From contig UQAI01000035.1 in NCBI GenBank assembly GCA_900538885.1, forward strand, positions 1 through 14,852: DNA of 14,852 nt. The letters are read 5' to 3'. This DNA comes from an uncultured Mollicutes bacterium. Lineage in GTDB: Bacteria > Bacillota_I > Bacilli_A > ML615J-28 > CAG-313. The translations under genes and the position numbers were made by a program. This document shows, one piece after another, positions 7,036-13,717 of this stretch (positions are counted from its first letter, which is position 1; the number at the start of each line of letters is the position of its first letter). The notes under the pieces are model-generated. The model searched no databases, was not told the DNA's origin, and saw only the letters and a program-made list of their open reading frames with translations.

Positions 7036-7272
7036 ATGTTTGACAAAGATTTTAAAGCTATTATAATTGATGTAAACATCGATATATTACTAAAAAATAT
7101 TACTAAGTCTCCTGCTAGATGTGCAAGAAATTTAATTGAGTTTGGTCTTTCATCAACATTTAATGAAAGTCTTAAGACGAAAAAAGATGAACTATATCAT
7201 TCTTTGTTATCTTTACTTGAAAAAGGAAATATCAAAGAGATAAAGGATTGGTTCTTTAAGACCTTTTGTTAA
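7036..7272 (+). CDS. Uncharacterised 78-residue protein
   Basis: I do not recognise this protein. It is 78 residues long with no signal peptide, membrane segment or clear catalytic motif. It looks like a compact helical cytosolic protein: a hydrophobic first part (KAIIIDVNIDILLKNI), a central SPARCARNLIEFGL and an amphipathic C-terminal helix ending in WFFKTFC. It is a real gene by context: a good promoter at 6983-7011, a ribosome site GAGGTG five bases before the ATG, and no overlap with another gene except 17 bases at its 3' end with the convergent TetR gene. It shares its control region with the phasin-UbiB pair, which suggests co-regulation. A partner or regulator role is possible but only a guess. 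Confidence 0.7.
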   Translation: MFDKDFKAIIIDVNIDILLKNITKSPARCARNLIEFGLSSTFNESLKTKKDELYHSLLSLLEKGNIKEIKDWFFKTFC

Positions 7273-7759
7273 ATTTTTCACTCATCCAAGTCGCGAGTTC
7301 ATCAGGTGAAGTTTTCATTCCTGTTTGAACCCAATCGATAATAGTGCCAACAAAGCCATAGGTATAAAATTTTATATCTTGGCTTTTTTTGTTGTCTAAT
7401 AATGTTTTAACTAATTCTTCTAACACTTTATATAAGTAGTCTTTGAAACCATATTCACCACTCATTGATAAAGCATTAGTATATAAATACTTTTCTTGAT
7501 ACATTGTATTAAACATCCCTTTAAATGCTTCATCATAATGTTCATTGTTTAGTTCATTTACAAGTGGTAAAAAGATTTCATTGTAATATATCCAATTCAT
7601 TAGTTCATACTTATCTTGAAAATGATAATAGAAAGTTTGTCTATTTAAATAGCAAGTAGTAGTAATATCACTAATTGAGATTTTATCAAATGATTTATTT
7701 TTCATTAGTTGTTTAAACGATTGTACTATGGCTTGTTTTGTAATAGTTTGTTCTTTCAT
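7256..7759 (-). CDS. TetR/AcrR-family regulator (DhaS-like)
   Basis: The 167-residue product has an N-terminal TetR DNA-binding domain (about residues 5-55): KQAIVQSFKQLM, then ISISDITTTCYLNRQTFYYHF, where the recognition helix ends in the near-universal TFYYHF, followed by KYELMNWIYY. The short C-terminal part resembles the TetR_C_8 domain of DhaS-type regulators, which sense small molecules or act as co-activators. The ATG has AAAGGAGG with spacing 5. The gene lies 14 bases downstream of the aldehyde dehydrogenase gene and is surely cotranscribed with it, so control of that enzyme is the simplest guess. It could also bind the palindromes at 6930-6982. Its 3' end overlaps the convergent small gene by 17 bases. 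Confidence 0.9.
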   Translation of the reverse strand: MKEQTITKQAIVQSFKQLMKNKSFDKISISDITTTCYLNRQTFYYHFQDKYELMNWIYYNEIFLPLVNELNNEHYDEAFKGMFNTMYQEKYLYTNALSMSGEYGFKDYLYKVLEELVKTLLDNKKSQDIKFYTYGFVGTIIDWVQTGMKTSPDELATWMSEKFNKRS

Positions 7760-7773
7760 CTTATCCTCCTTTA

Positions 7774-9141
7774 CTATTTAAGTATTTTTCTTACTATTTT
7801 TTGTTTCTTTTCGTTATATGGGTGATACCTTAGCTTTATATCAATGTGAGTACTTTTACTTAGTACTCCTTTTTCTCTTGTAAAAGTGGAAAAACTATAT
7901 TTACCATGGTAACTTCCCATTCCACTATTGTTGACACCACCAAATGGTAATGTCTCACTACTTAAATGCATTAATGTGTCGTTGATACATCCACCACCAA
8001 AACGCATTTTCAGAATCTTTTTCTTAATTTCTTTATTGTTACTAAATAAATATAATGCAAGGGGTTCCGGGTGACATTCAATTTCTGAGATTATCTCATC
8101 AATGTCTTTAAAACTCATAATTGGAAAGATAGGTCCAAAAATTTCTTCTTGCATTACCGCATCATCATATGTTACATTATCCATAATAGTAGGTTCAATC
8201 CGTAAATTACATCCTTTACCACCATATATTACTTTTGATTGATCAATTAAACTAAGGATTCGTTGGTAGTGTCTTTCATTTATAATTTTAGGATAATCAG
8301 GGTTTGTTAGGGGATTACTACCAAGCATTAATTTAATTTCTTTAATTAAGGCATTAATAAATTGGGGTTTTATATTTTCATGAACATATATATAGTCAGG
8401 TGCAACACATGTTTGTCCTGCATTAATGATTTTACCAAAAGCAATTCTTTTTGTGACAAGTTCTATATTTACATTATCATCAACAATTGTGGGGCTTTTC
8501 CCACCAAGTTCTAAAACAACTTTTGTTAAATGGGATGCGGCTGATGCCATAACAATTTTCCCAACTTTTTCACTACCTGTAAAAAAGATAAAATCAAAAG
8601 GTAGTTTTAAAATTTCAGTTGTTTCTGTAACATCACCATGATAAGCCTTTATATATTTTTCATCAAAAGTTTCATTAAATAACTTTTCTAATAAAACTGA
8701 TGTATTAGTGCTATATTCAGACATTTTAATAATACAAGTATTTCCCCCAGCTATCGCTCCAATTAATGGTTCAAAAGCTAAATTAACAGGATAATTCCAT
8801 GGAGACATAATAAGGCATACTCCATAAGGATCATGATAAATCATGCTTTTGGATGGAAAATTTGAAATATTTGTTTTTACCCTTTTTGGTTTCATCCATT
8901 TTTTTAAGTGTTTTATCGCAAAATTAATATCATTAAGAACTAGTCCTAATTCAGTCATATAAGCTTCATAATTACTTTTACCCAAATCAAGATATAATGC
9001 ATCCATAATTGCTTTTTCATTTTTTATAAGCATTTGTTGTAATGTTAATAACATTTGTTTTCGAAATGCATAATTATATGTTTCTTTTGTTAAAAAATAT
9101 TTCTTTTGTTTTTCATAAACACTTAAATACTTATTATCCAT
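7774..9141 (-). CDS. Aldehyde dehydrogenase, class 3-like
   Basis: The enzyme oxidises aldehydes to acids with NAD(P). At 455 residues it has the shorter length of the class 3 (ALDH3-like) group, without the N-terminal extension of class 1/2. Catalytic residues are in place: the oxyanion Asn116 in PWNYP, the cofactor-binding Lys139, GSEKVG (189-194), general base Glu211 in ELGGKSP and nucleophile Cys245 in NAGQTCVAPDY. PFGGVNNSGMGSYHGKYSFSTFTREKG near the C-terminus is also typical of the group, whose members often act on medium- or long-chain and aromatic aldehydes. No transmembrane tail is evident. The ATG at 9139-9141 has AAAGGGG with spacing 8. The TetR gene follows in the same transcript; two -10 boxes lie at 9163-9176. 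Confidence 0.93.
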   Translation of the reverse strand: MDNKYLSVYEKQKKYFLTKETYNYAFRKQMLLTLQQMLIKNEKAIMDALYLDLGKSNYEAYMTELGLVLNDINFAIKHLKKWMKPKRVKTNISNFPSKSMIYHDPYGVCLIMSPWNYPVNLAFEPLIGAIAGGNTCIIKMSEYSTNTSVLLEKLFNETFDEKYIKAYHGDVTETTEILKLPFDFIFFTGSEKVGKIVMASAASHLTKVVLELGGKSPTIVDDNVNIELVTKRIAFGKIINAGQTCVAPDYIYVHENIKPQFINALIKEIKLMLGSNPLTNPDYPKIINERHYQRILSLIDQSKVIYGGKGCNLRIEPTIMDNVTYDDAVMQEEIFGPIFPIMSFKDIDEIISEIECHPEPLALYLFSNNKEIKKKILKMRFGGGCINDTLMHLSSETLPFGGVNNSGMGSYHGKYSFSTFTREKGVLSKSTHIDIKLRYHPYNEKKQKIVRKILK

Positions 9142-9162
9142 ATGTTCAACCCCTTTGTGAAT

Positions 9163-9191
9163 ATTATACCATTATACTTGCTTTTTTTAAA
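9163..9191 (-). promoter_or_regulatory. Promoter of the aldehyde dehydrogenase-TetR operon
   Basis: Two minus-strand TATAAT boxes lie close together (9163-9168 and 9171-9176). The first pairs with TTTAAA (9186-9191) at 17 bases; the second lacks a good -35. Which one is used cannot be decided by reading. Confidence 0.5.
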
Positions 9192-9198
9192 ATAAAAC

Positions 9199-9219
9199 AC
9201 AATCTTTTTATGTGATTGT
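9199..9219. promoter_or_regulatory. Inverted repeat between ALDH and HAD promoters
   Basis: ACAATC (9199-9204) and GATTGT (9214-9219) form a 6-bp dyad with a nine-base centre. It sits upstream of the leftward aldehyde dehydrogenase promoter and directly abuts the -35 of the rightward HAD gene, so it could be an operator for either. It does not match the TAGACA boxes at 6930-6982. Confidence 0.35.
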
Positions 9220-9248
9220 TTGACAAAAAATAAACATAATTATATAAT
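9220..9248 (+). promoter_or_regulatory. Consensus promoter of the HAD phosphatase gene
   Basis: TTGACA (9220-9225), exactly 17 bases, then TATAAT (9243-9248): a full match to the sigma-A consensus, 25 bases before the start codon. Confidence 0.9.
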
Positions 9249-9273
9249 AATATGGACTATAAGGAGACTAACT

Positions 9274-9927
9274 ATGCATAATACTATTATCTTTGACCTC
9301 GATGGAACGCTACTTGATACTTTAGATGATTTAACAACTGCTGTTAACTATGCTTTACGAAAACATTATTTACCGAAAAGATCAAAAGATGAAGTTAGAC
9401 AATTTCTTGGTAATGGAATGGAAAGATTAATCGAATTATCTGTACCAAAAGGTAAAAAAACTAAAAACTTTAAAACTATTCTTCAAGATTTTAAAGCCTA
9501 TTATCTAGTTAATGCAATTACGAAAACGGCACCATATCCGGGTATTATGGATATGCTTAATACTCTTAAACAAAAAGGATTTAAGCTTGCGATTGTATCT
9601 AACAAAGGTTATCAAGCTGTTAGTTTTTTAAGAGAATATTTTTTTAATGAAACCATTGATGTTGCGATTGGAGAAAAAGAAGGAATTAGAAAGAAACCTT
9701 TTCCTGATACTGTATATGAAGCTCTTAATGTACTAAATGAAGAAAAACAAAACGCATATTATGTAGGGGATTCTGAAGTTGATATTCTCACTGCCAAAAA
9801 TGCTGGTATGCAATGTCTTAGTGTTAGTTGGGGATTTAGGACAAAAGAAGAACTACAGTTTTATGATTCTGATTTAATTTTCGACAATCCAACTGATCTA
9901 CTTAACTATATTATTGATAATAATTAA
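9274..9927 (+). CDS. HAD phosphatase, phosphoglycolate phosphatase-like
   Basis: The 217-residue product is a cytosolic HAD hydrolase of the Gph/PpaX type. Motif I is FDLDGTLLDT (Asp8, Asp10), motif II is the SNK at 109-111, motif III is the lysine pair in KKPFPD (140-145), and motif IV is VGDSEVD (164-170). A helical cap lies between motifs I and II, and the length is usual for the group. Members remove phosphate from phosphoglycolate, pyrophosphate or related small substrates; which applies here is not visible. The start is the ATG at 9274, with AAGGAG (9261-9266) at spacing 7. A longer frame beginning with TTG at 9220 would start within the promoter and is rejected. The gene stands alone, with its own promoter and a shared terminator. 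Confidence 0.92.
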   Translation: MHNTIIFDLDGTLLDTLDDLTTAVNYALRKHYLPKRSKDEVRQFLGNGMERLIELSVPKGKKTKNFKTILQDFKAYYLVNAITKTAPYPGIMDMLNTLKQKGFKLAIVSNKGYQAVSFLREYFFNETIDVAIGEKEGIRKKPFPDTVYEALNVLNEEKQNAYYVGDSEVDILTAKNAGMQCLSVSWGFRTKEELQFYDSDLIFDNPTDLLNYIIDNN

Positions 9928-9936
9928 AATATGCCT

Positions 9937-9974
9937 AAAAAGACATCACGGACTGAAGTGATGTCTTTTTTTAA
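9937..9974. terminator. Bidirectional Rho-independent terminator
   Basis: A perfect 13-bp stem (9937-9949 with 9958-9970) closes an eight-base loop. Its flanks give T-runs on both strands (9966-9972 on plus; complement of 9937-9941 on minus). It lies between two convergent genes and can end both. Confidence 0.92.
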
Positions 9975-10579
9975 ATTATTATTCGACGTATATCTTCTAC
10001 TTCTTCGCCATCAGCTGTTCTATATGATAAATAGTATAAATTATTTTTACTATCATCTAGTTCTATTGTTTGAACTTTACTTATGTCAAGAAGTTTAAAA
10101 TGGTTAAGGACAATCCCCGTACCAATATATTTAAACATAGCTTCTTTTTTTGTCCACATCATTGTAAAGTAGGCGGCTCTACGTTGATGAAGATATGTAA
10201 AATATTCTTCTTTGGTCAGTATTCTTCTACTCATAAGTTCATAATCAACTTCGGGGTTTACCATTTCTACATCAATTCCACATTCAATAGTAGAAATAAT
10301 TACAGTACTTATATTGAAAGAATGACTAATATTAAAAAAGATACCATCGATACAAGGTTTTCGATTAATAATTTTTACAGTTTGTTCTTTCGCTAAATCA
10401 ATATCATGTTCTTCTTTAAGGGCTGTATACAACATATACCAAGCACTCGCACTTAAAAGTTTATCTCCTGTTATTTTGTATTTATCTGGAAATTCAACAA
10501 TATTAGCTGGAAGTTCTGCCAATATTTCTTCAAGAGTTTTTGTATTTCTTGTGTTATCACATATATATATTTTAGTCAT
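9971..10579 (-). CDS. 4'-phosphopantetheinyl transferase, Sfp type
   Basis: The 202-residue enzyme moves the phosphopantetheine arm of coenzyme A onto a serine of acyl or peptidyl carrier proteins. The family signatures are clear: KPCIDGIFFNISHS with the conserved His86, GIDVE (101-105) with metal ligands Asp103 and Glu105, and WTKKEAMFKYIG (142-153) with Glu146 and Lys150. It is near the usual Sfp-group length (about 220) and much longer than AcpS. No carrier protein, NRPS or PKS gene lies in the window, so it may serve fatty-acid ACP or a locus elsewhere. The ATG has an AGGTG-like site at close spacing and lies seven bases after the esterase gene, so the two are cotranscribed. Its stop codon touches the bidirectional terminator. 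Confidence 0.92.
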   Translation of the reverse strand: MTKIYICDNTRNTKTLEEILAELPANIVEFPDKYKITGDKLLSASAWYMLYTALKEEHDIDLAKEQTVKIINRKPCIDGIFFNISHSFNISTVIISTIECGIDVEMVNPEVDYELMSRRILTKEEYFTYLHQRRAAYFTMMWTKKEAMFKYIGTGIVLNHFKLLDISKVQTIELDDSKNNLYYLSYRTADGEEVEDIRRIII

Positions 10580-10586
10580 TTCACAC

Positions 10587-11672
10587 CTATAAAAGATTCT
10601 TTAAATATTTTTCTAAATTATCTGTTATCATCATAAAACCTAAATCTGTAGGATGACATCCATCAACTGTTGCTTCTGTTGTATATTTACCAAGAAGTTT
10701 ATGACCATCATAAAAATATATATTAGCATCAGTTTCTTGATGTTTTTTAACTACTTGTCGTTGGAAATTGCGCGATTTATCCTCTGCTTTTTTATTCTTT
10801 TCTAAGTGAGTTTCTATAGACATTCTAATTTTACTTAAAACTAAAATAGGAGTAGTTTTATATCTAGTTCTAATAATATTAATAAAATCATCTAGAGTTG
10901 CTTGTAGCATCGGCAAAGTGGCATTTGCTTCATAATCTAAAATAAACATTGAAACATTGTCAATTGAAGAAAGAAGTTTAGCTACTTCTGGTTGACCACG
11001 ACCATTACCAGAAAAACCAAAGTTTAAAAACTCATATCCCATTCTTCTTGACAAAGCATTAGTATAACTCATACCTGGTCTACTTGCACAACCACCTTGA
11101 GTAATGGAAGTACCATAACATACTACTCTACCATTACCAAATAAATCATTCGCACTTGATATCTGAGCATTATCATCAATTCCGACTTCTATATCTTCCA
11201 CCGCCGCATAAAGTGGTAAATTAATTAAATATAACCTTTCTTTATCATCCCAATCTGTAAAGTAAGTGAATTCATAAGATTTTTCTTTTGTGTTATAAGA
11301 ACTAGTTCTAAAAAATGTTAGGTCTTCTCTTTTTGTTCCTATATATAAGTCACAACCACCTTGACCAGTAAACGCCATATGAGCCATATCAAAAGTATGT
11401 CCTAATTTTACCTTTATTTTAAGACTGGTTGTATTACTCTTAAAAGCAAGCATACATCCACTTGGTTGTTCAACTAAATAATAAAGTCCATCAGCTAGTC
11501 CTTTAATCATATCATCACTCGATATAGGAAATCTAACATACCTTTTATCTTCATTAAACCAGTTTAAACCATACACATGGATTTTGTTAGTTTGTTTCGG
11601 ATTATAGTATTTAATATTATCATATTTTTCTTGATTGTTAAAATTAACATCTATTTTTTTAATGTCTGGCAT
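10587..11672 (-). CDS. SGNH-type esterase with GxDLY N-terminal domain
   Basis: The 361-residue product has two parts. Residues 30-175 resemble the beta-rich domain found N-terminal to SGNH esterases (GxDLY type), with the signature GGCDLYIG at 105-112. Residues 180-361 form an SGNH hydrolase: block I is GTSITQG (187-193, nucleophile Ser189, with Thr replacing the usual Asp), block II has Gly222 in FGFSGNG, block III is DYEAN ending at Asn250, and block V is DGCH (Asp337, His340). The catalytic set is therefore complete. Such enzymes usually remove acyl groups from sugars or glycans. There is no signal peptide, so it acts in the cytoplasm. The ATG has AAGGAAG about nine bases upstream. The promoter is at 11728-11755 and the phosphopantetheinyl transferase gene follows. 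Confidence 0.88.
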   Translation of the reverse strand: MPDIKKIDVNFNNQEKYDNIKYYNPKQTNKIHVYGLNWFNEDKRYVRFPISSDDMIKGLADGLYYLVEQPSGCMLAFKSNTTSLKIKVKLGHTFDMAHMAFTGQGGCDLYIGTKREDLTFFRTSSYNTKEKSYEFTYFTDWDDKERLYLINLPLYAAVEDIEVGIDDNAQISSANDLFGNGRVVCYGTSITQGGCASRPGMSYTNALSRRMGYEFLNFGFSGNGRGQPEVAKLLSSIDNVSMFILDYEANATLPMLQATLDDFINIIRTRYKTTPILVLSKIRMSIETHLEKNKKAEDKSRNFQRQVVKKHQETDANIYFYDGHKLLGKYTTEATVDGCHPTDLGFMMITDNLEKYLKNLL

Positions 11673-11727
11673 ATTAATTCTTCCTTCTTTTCTTTTACCT
11701 TTTTATTGTGGTGGTAATATTTCAACA

Positions 11728-11755
11728 ATTATATATATATTTTTCACATTACCAA
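11728..11755 (-). promoter_or_regulatory. Promoter of the esterase-PPTase pair
   Basis: On the minus strand, TTGGTA (11750-11755) and TATAAT (11728-11733) are 16 bases apart, about 55 bases before the esterase start. The AT-repeat nature of this stretch lowers certainty. Confidence 0.5.
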
Positions 11756-11807
11756 TTTTTCTTATTATTTACGTTTTTATTTCAAAAACTATTGTATAAT
11801 TTCTTGT

Positions 11808-12260
11808 TTATCTACCTTTTTTATTTAAATAATCAAGTAATCCTACACATCCTTTATATATATCTTGAAAACATTTTTCAAATTCATTAGTGTACCAAGG
11901 ATCAGACACATCAGTATCACTTCCTATAAATGATAGTAGTTTTCTAATTTTATGTTCAGGATCACTTTTGATAATTCTTTTAATGTTATATTCATTGTTT
12001 GCATCCATAATAATAATGTAATCATATTTGTCATAATCACTTGCCTCTAGCTGTCTAGCATAGTGATTTGTATAAGTTATATGATGCATATTTAAAATCT
12101 TTTTAGCAGGAGAATATATAGAATTACCTATTTCTTCTCTTGAAGTTGCGGATGAAGCAATATGAAAATTACTATCATTTTTAGTTAGATCTTTCATAAT
12201 AAATTCTGCCATAGGTGATCTACAAATATTACCATGACAAACAAACATAATTCTAGGCAT
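11808..12260 (-). CDS. Low-molecular-weight protein tyrosine phosphatase
   Basis: The 150-residue cytosolic enzyme removes phosphate from phosphotyrosine, or phosphoarginine in YwlE-type members. The N-terminal P-loop CHGNICRSP carries the nucleophile Cys8 and Arg14 of the CX5R motif, and the general acid is Asp120 in SDPWY. Length and layout are typical. The P-loop has Ile rather than the Thr characteristic of arginine phosphatases (CxGNTCRSP), which favours tyrosine phosphatase activity; this is inference from motif knowledge. The ATG lies two bases after the nitrilase gene stop, with no close ribosome site (an AAAGGA sits 15 bases upstream), so translation is probably coupled. I see no convincing terminator after it; transcription may continue into the esterase gene. 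Confidence 0.95.
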   Translation of the reverse strand: MPRIMFVCHGNICRSPMAEFIMKDLTKNDSNFHIASSATSREEIGNSIYSPAKKILNMHHITYTNHYARQLEASDYDKYDYIIIMDANNEYNIKRIIKSDPEHKIRKLLSFIGSDTDVSDPWYTNEFEKCFQDIYKGCVGLLDYLNKKGR

Positions 12261-12262
12261 AA

Positions 12263-13132
12263 TTATTTACGATAATCCTTTCTAATAAATGGGTAATTAA
12301 TTTCTTCTTTTATTAATGCTTGATATTTATGAGGGTGTCTATATGCATTTCCATGCACTTCAGTCTCACGGTATTTTCTTAATTCATCAACTGTAATTCT
12401 CGCAATAACTATCTCTTCATCACTACTACCTTCAACAATTAAAGTATCGCGACTTCCAGGAACACCTTCCATATAAGCAATTCCATCAAACGCACTTGAA
12501 TGGCCATTACAATCTGGTACACTACTAGGATAATTAGTTGTGACAATCGCCAACATATTTTCAAATGCTCTTGATCTAAGTTGAGCTAATCTATTAATTT
12601 CCATTGGGCATGCATTAGGAACTAAAATAAGTTCAGCTCCTTTTAACATTAAGATACGAGCACTTTCTGGAAATTCACGGTCATAGCAAATCATCGCTCC
12701 AGTCTTTATATTTCCTTTTCTTGTCTTAAGATCACAAACATAAAAATCATCACCCGGTGTAAGTTTTATTTCATCACCAAAGTCACATGTATGTACTTTT
12801 GAATAGTGAAGAGCAAGGTTACCATCAGAATCAAAGACACAAATACTATTCTTAGGTTTTTCTTTTGTCTTTTCTAAAAAAGTAATTCCAATCACAAGTT
12901 TTAACTTTTTTGCGAGATGTTGAAATTCAAGAAGAAATGGACTATCCAAGGTAATTGCTTCATTTTCAAAATCTTCATCAAAATTATACCCATTACTCCA
13001 CATTTCTGGAAATAACACTATGTCGGCATCAAGTTTAGCAGCTGCTTCACAATATTCAATTCCTTTTTGTAAATTGTCAGATAATGACTTTAATGGTGTT
13101 ATTTGTAATAAAGCAATCTTTAAGTCTTCCAT
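12263..13132 (-). CDS. Carbon-nitrogen hydrolase (nitrilase superfamily)
   Basis: The 289-residue product has the nitrilase-superfamily catalytic triad: Glu43 in LFPEMWSNGY, Lys112 in HYSKVH and Cys149 in MICYDREFPE. Members hydrolyse amides, N-carbamyl compounds or nitriles in the cytoplasm. The MICYDREFPE context and size fit the amidase or carbamylase branches better than true nitrilases; the substrate cannot be named. The start at 13132 gives the natural N-terminus MEDLKIALLQ, as in homologues, but the ribosome site is weak (AAGAG very close, AAAGG about 16 bases away). A strong promoter lies at 13165-13193. The tyrosine phosphatase gene follows after two bases. Confidence 0.92.
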   Translation of the reverse strand: MEDLKIALLQITPLKSLSDNLQKGIEYCEAAAKLDADIVLFPEMWSNGYNFDEDFENEAITLDSPFLLEFQHLAKKLKLVIGITFLEKTKEKPKNSICVFDSDGNLALHYSKVHTCDFGDEIKLTPGDDFYVCDLKTRKGNIKTGAMICYDREFPESARILMLKGAELILVPNACPMEINRLAQLRSRAFENMLAIVTTNYPSSVPDCNGHSSAFDGIAYMEGVPGSRDTLIVEGSSDEEIVIARITVDELRKYRETEVHGNAYRHPHKYQALIKEEINYPFIRKDYRK

Positions 13133-13164
13133 ACTCTTATTATTTCTACCTTTCCACTTTATAT

Positions 13165-13193
13165 ATTTTACTAATTTTTCACTGATATGTCAA
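13165..13193 (-). promoter_or_regulatory. Promoter of the nitrilase-LMW phosphatase operon
   Basis: On the minus strand, a perfect TTGACA (13188-13193) and TAAAAT (13165-13170) are 17 bases apart, 33 bases before the start codon. Confidence 0.85.
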
Positions 13194-13318
13194 ATATTAT
13201 AACATCAAATTCAATAACAAATAAATTTAAGTGTACTCTAACTATTAACTTAGAAAAATCATAAACTATATAAATAATAGATTATAATCATAGAATAAAG
13301 TTAAAGTCATAAGTACTT

Positions 13319-13367
13319 TAATAAAAGAAAAAAGAGTTAATTCATTTTATATAGTGAACTAACTCTT
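13319..13367 (-). terminator. Terminator after the winged-helix remnant
   Basis: An 8-bp stem AAGAGTTA (13332-13339) with TAACTCTT (13360-13367) continues past one mismatch as TTCA/TGAA. On the minus strand it is followed by a T-rich tract (complement of 13319-13333). Between this element and the nitrilase promoter (13194-13318) I see only AT-rich sequence with no convincing feature. Confidence 0.75.
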
Positions 13368-13402
13368 AAATTATTTAGATTATCAATTTTATATTTTCTA
13401 TA

Positions 13403-13717
13403 TTATTGTTTTAATATTTTCCAATATCCGTCTTTGTTAGAACCTTCTCTAACAATTAATTCTTTTTCTTTTAAGCGTGTAATAATTCTATTAATTGTTC
13501 TTCTTGGTATATTTGTTTTTTCTATTATTTCAGTAACAGTAATTTTGGCATTTTTCTTCATTAACATATAAACTAATTCTTCATTATCATTTATTATGCC
13601 ATTTTCATAATTTGCATTATAAATAATAACACTAAAATGAGTTCCAGTAGCATAGAATTCAACATGATTATTATTATCATTAAAAAGTCTATTTGTACCA
13701 TTTATTATTTTATTTTT
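13403..13717 (-). pseudogene. C-terminal remnant of an AlbA/RecG-like winged-helix protein
   Basis: An open minus-strand frame of 104 codons without a plausible start runs from a TGA at 13718-13720 (inside the 3' end of the MerR gene) to a TAA at 13403-13405. Its translation begins KNKIINGTNRLFNDNNN and continues with VEFYATGTHFSVIIYN, which resembles the end of the ATPase-like domain in AlbA_2/RecG-like ATP-binding proteins. A winged helix follows, including ITVTEIIEKTNIPRRTINRI and a wing ending in DGYWKILKQ. Full members have several hundred residues, so the front is missing and only the last part survives together with its terminator. A 54-residue product from internal ATGs is possible, but no good ribosome site precedes them. 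No upstream half is visible in the window. Confidence 0.6.

Noticed and set aside
7242..7278. Possible plus-strand terminator at the end of the small gene
   Set aside because: The stem GGTTCT/AGACC is short with a bulged base and a three-base loop, and it lies inside coding sequence; a T-rich tract follows but is interrupted.
11763..11786. Weak hairpin (GTTTTT/AAAAAC) after the tyrosine phosphatase gene as a terminator
   Set aside because: Stem of A-T pairs apart from one closing G-C pair, and no T-run after it on the minus strand.
11708..11890. Plus-strand 60-codon frame rich in Phe and Leu
   Set aside because: It runs over the esterase promoter and the end of the phosphatase gene, with no ribosome site or protein-like composition.
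13296..13315. Inverted repeat TAAAGT...ACTTTA
   Set aside because: A 6-bp AT-rich dyad in gene-free sequence with no promoter beside it; expected by chance in this composition.
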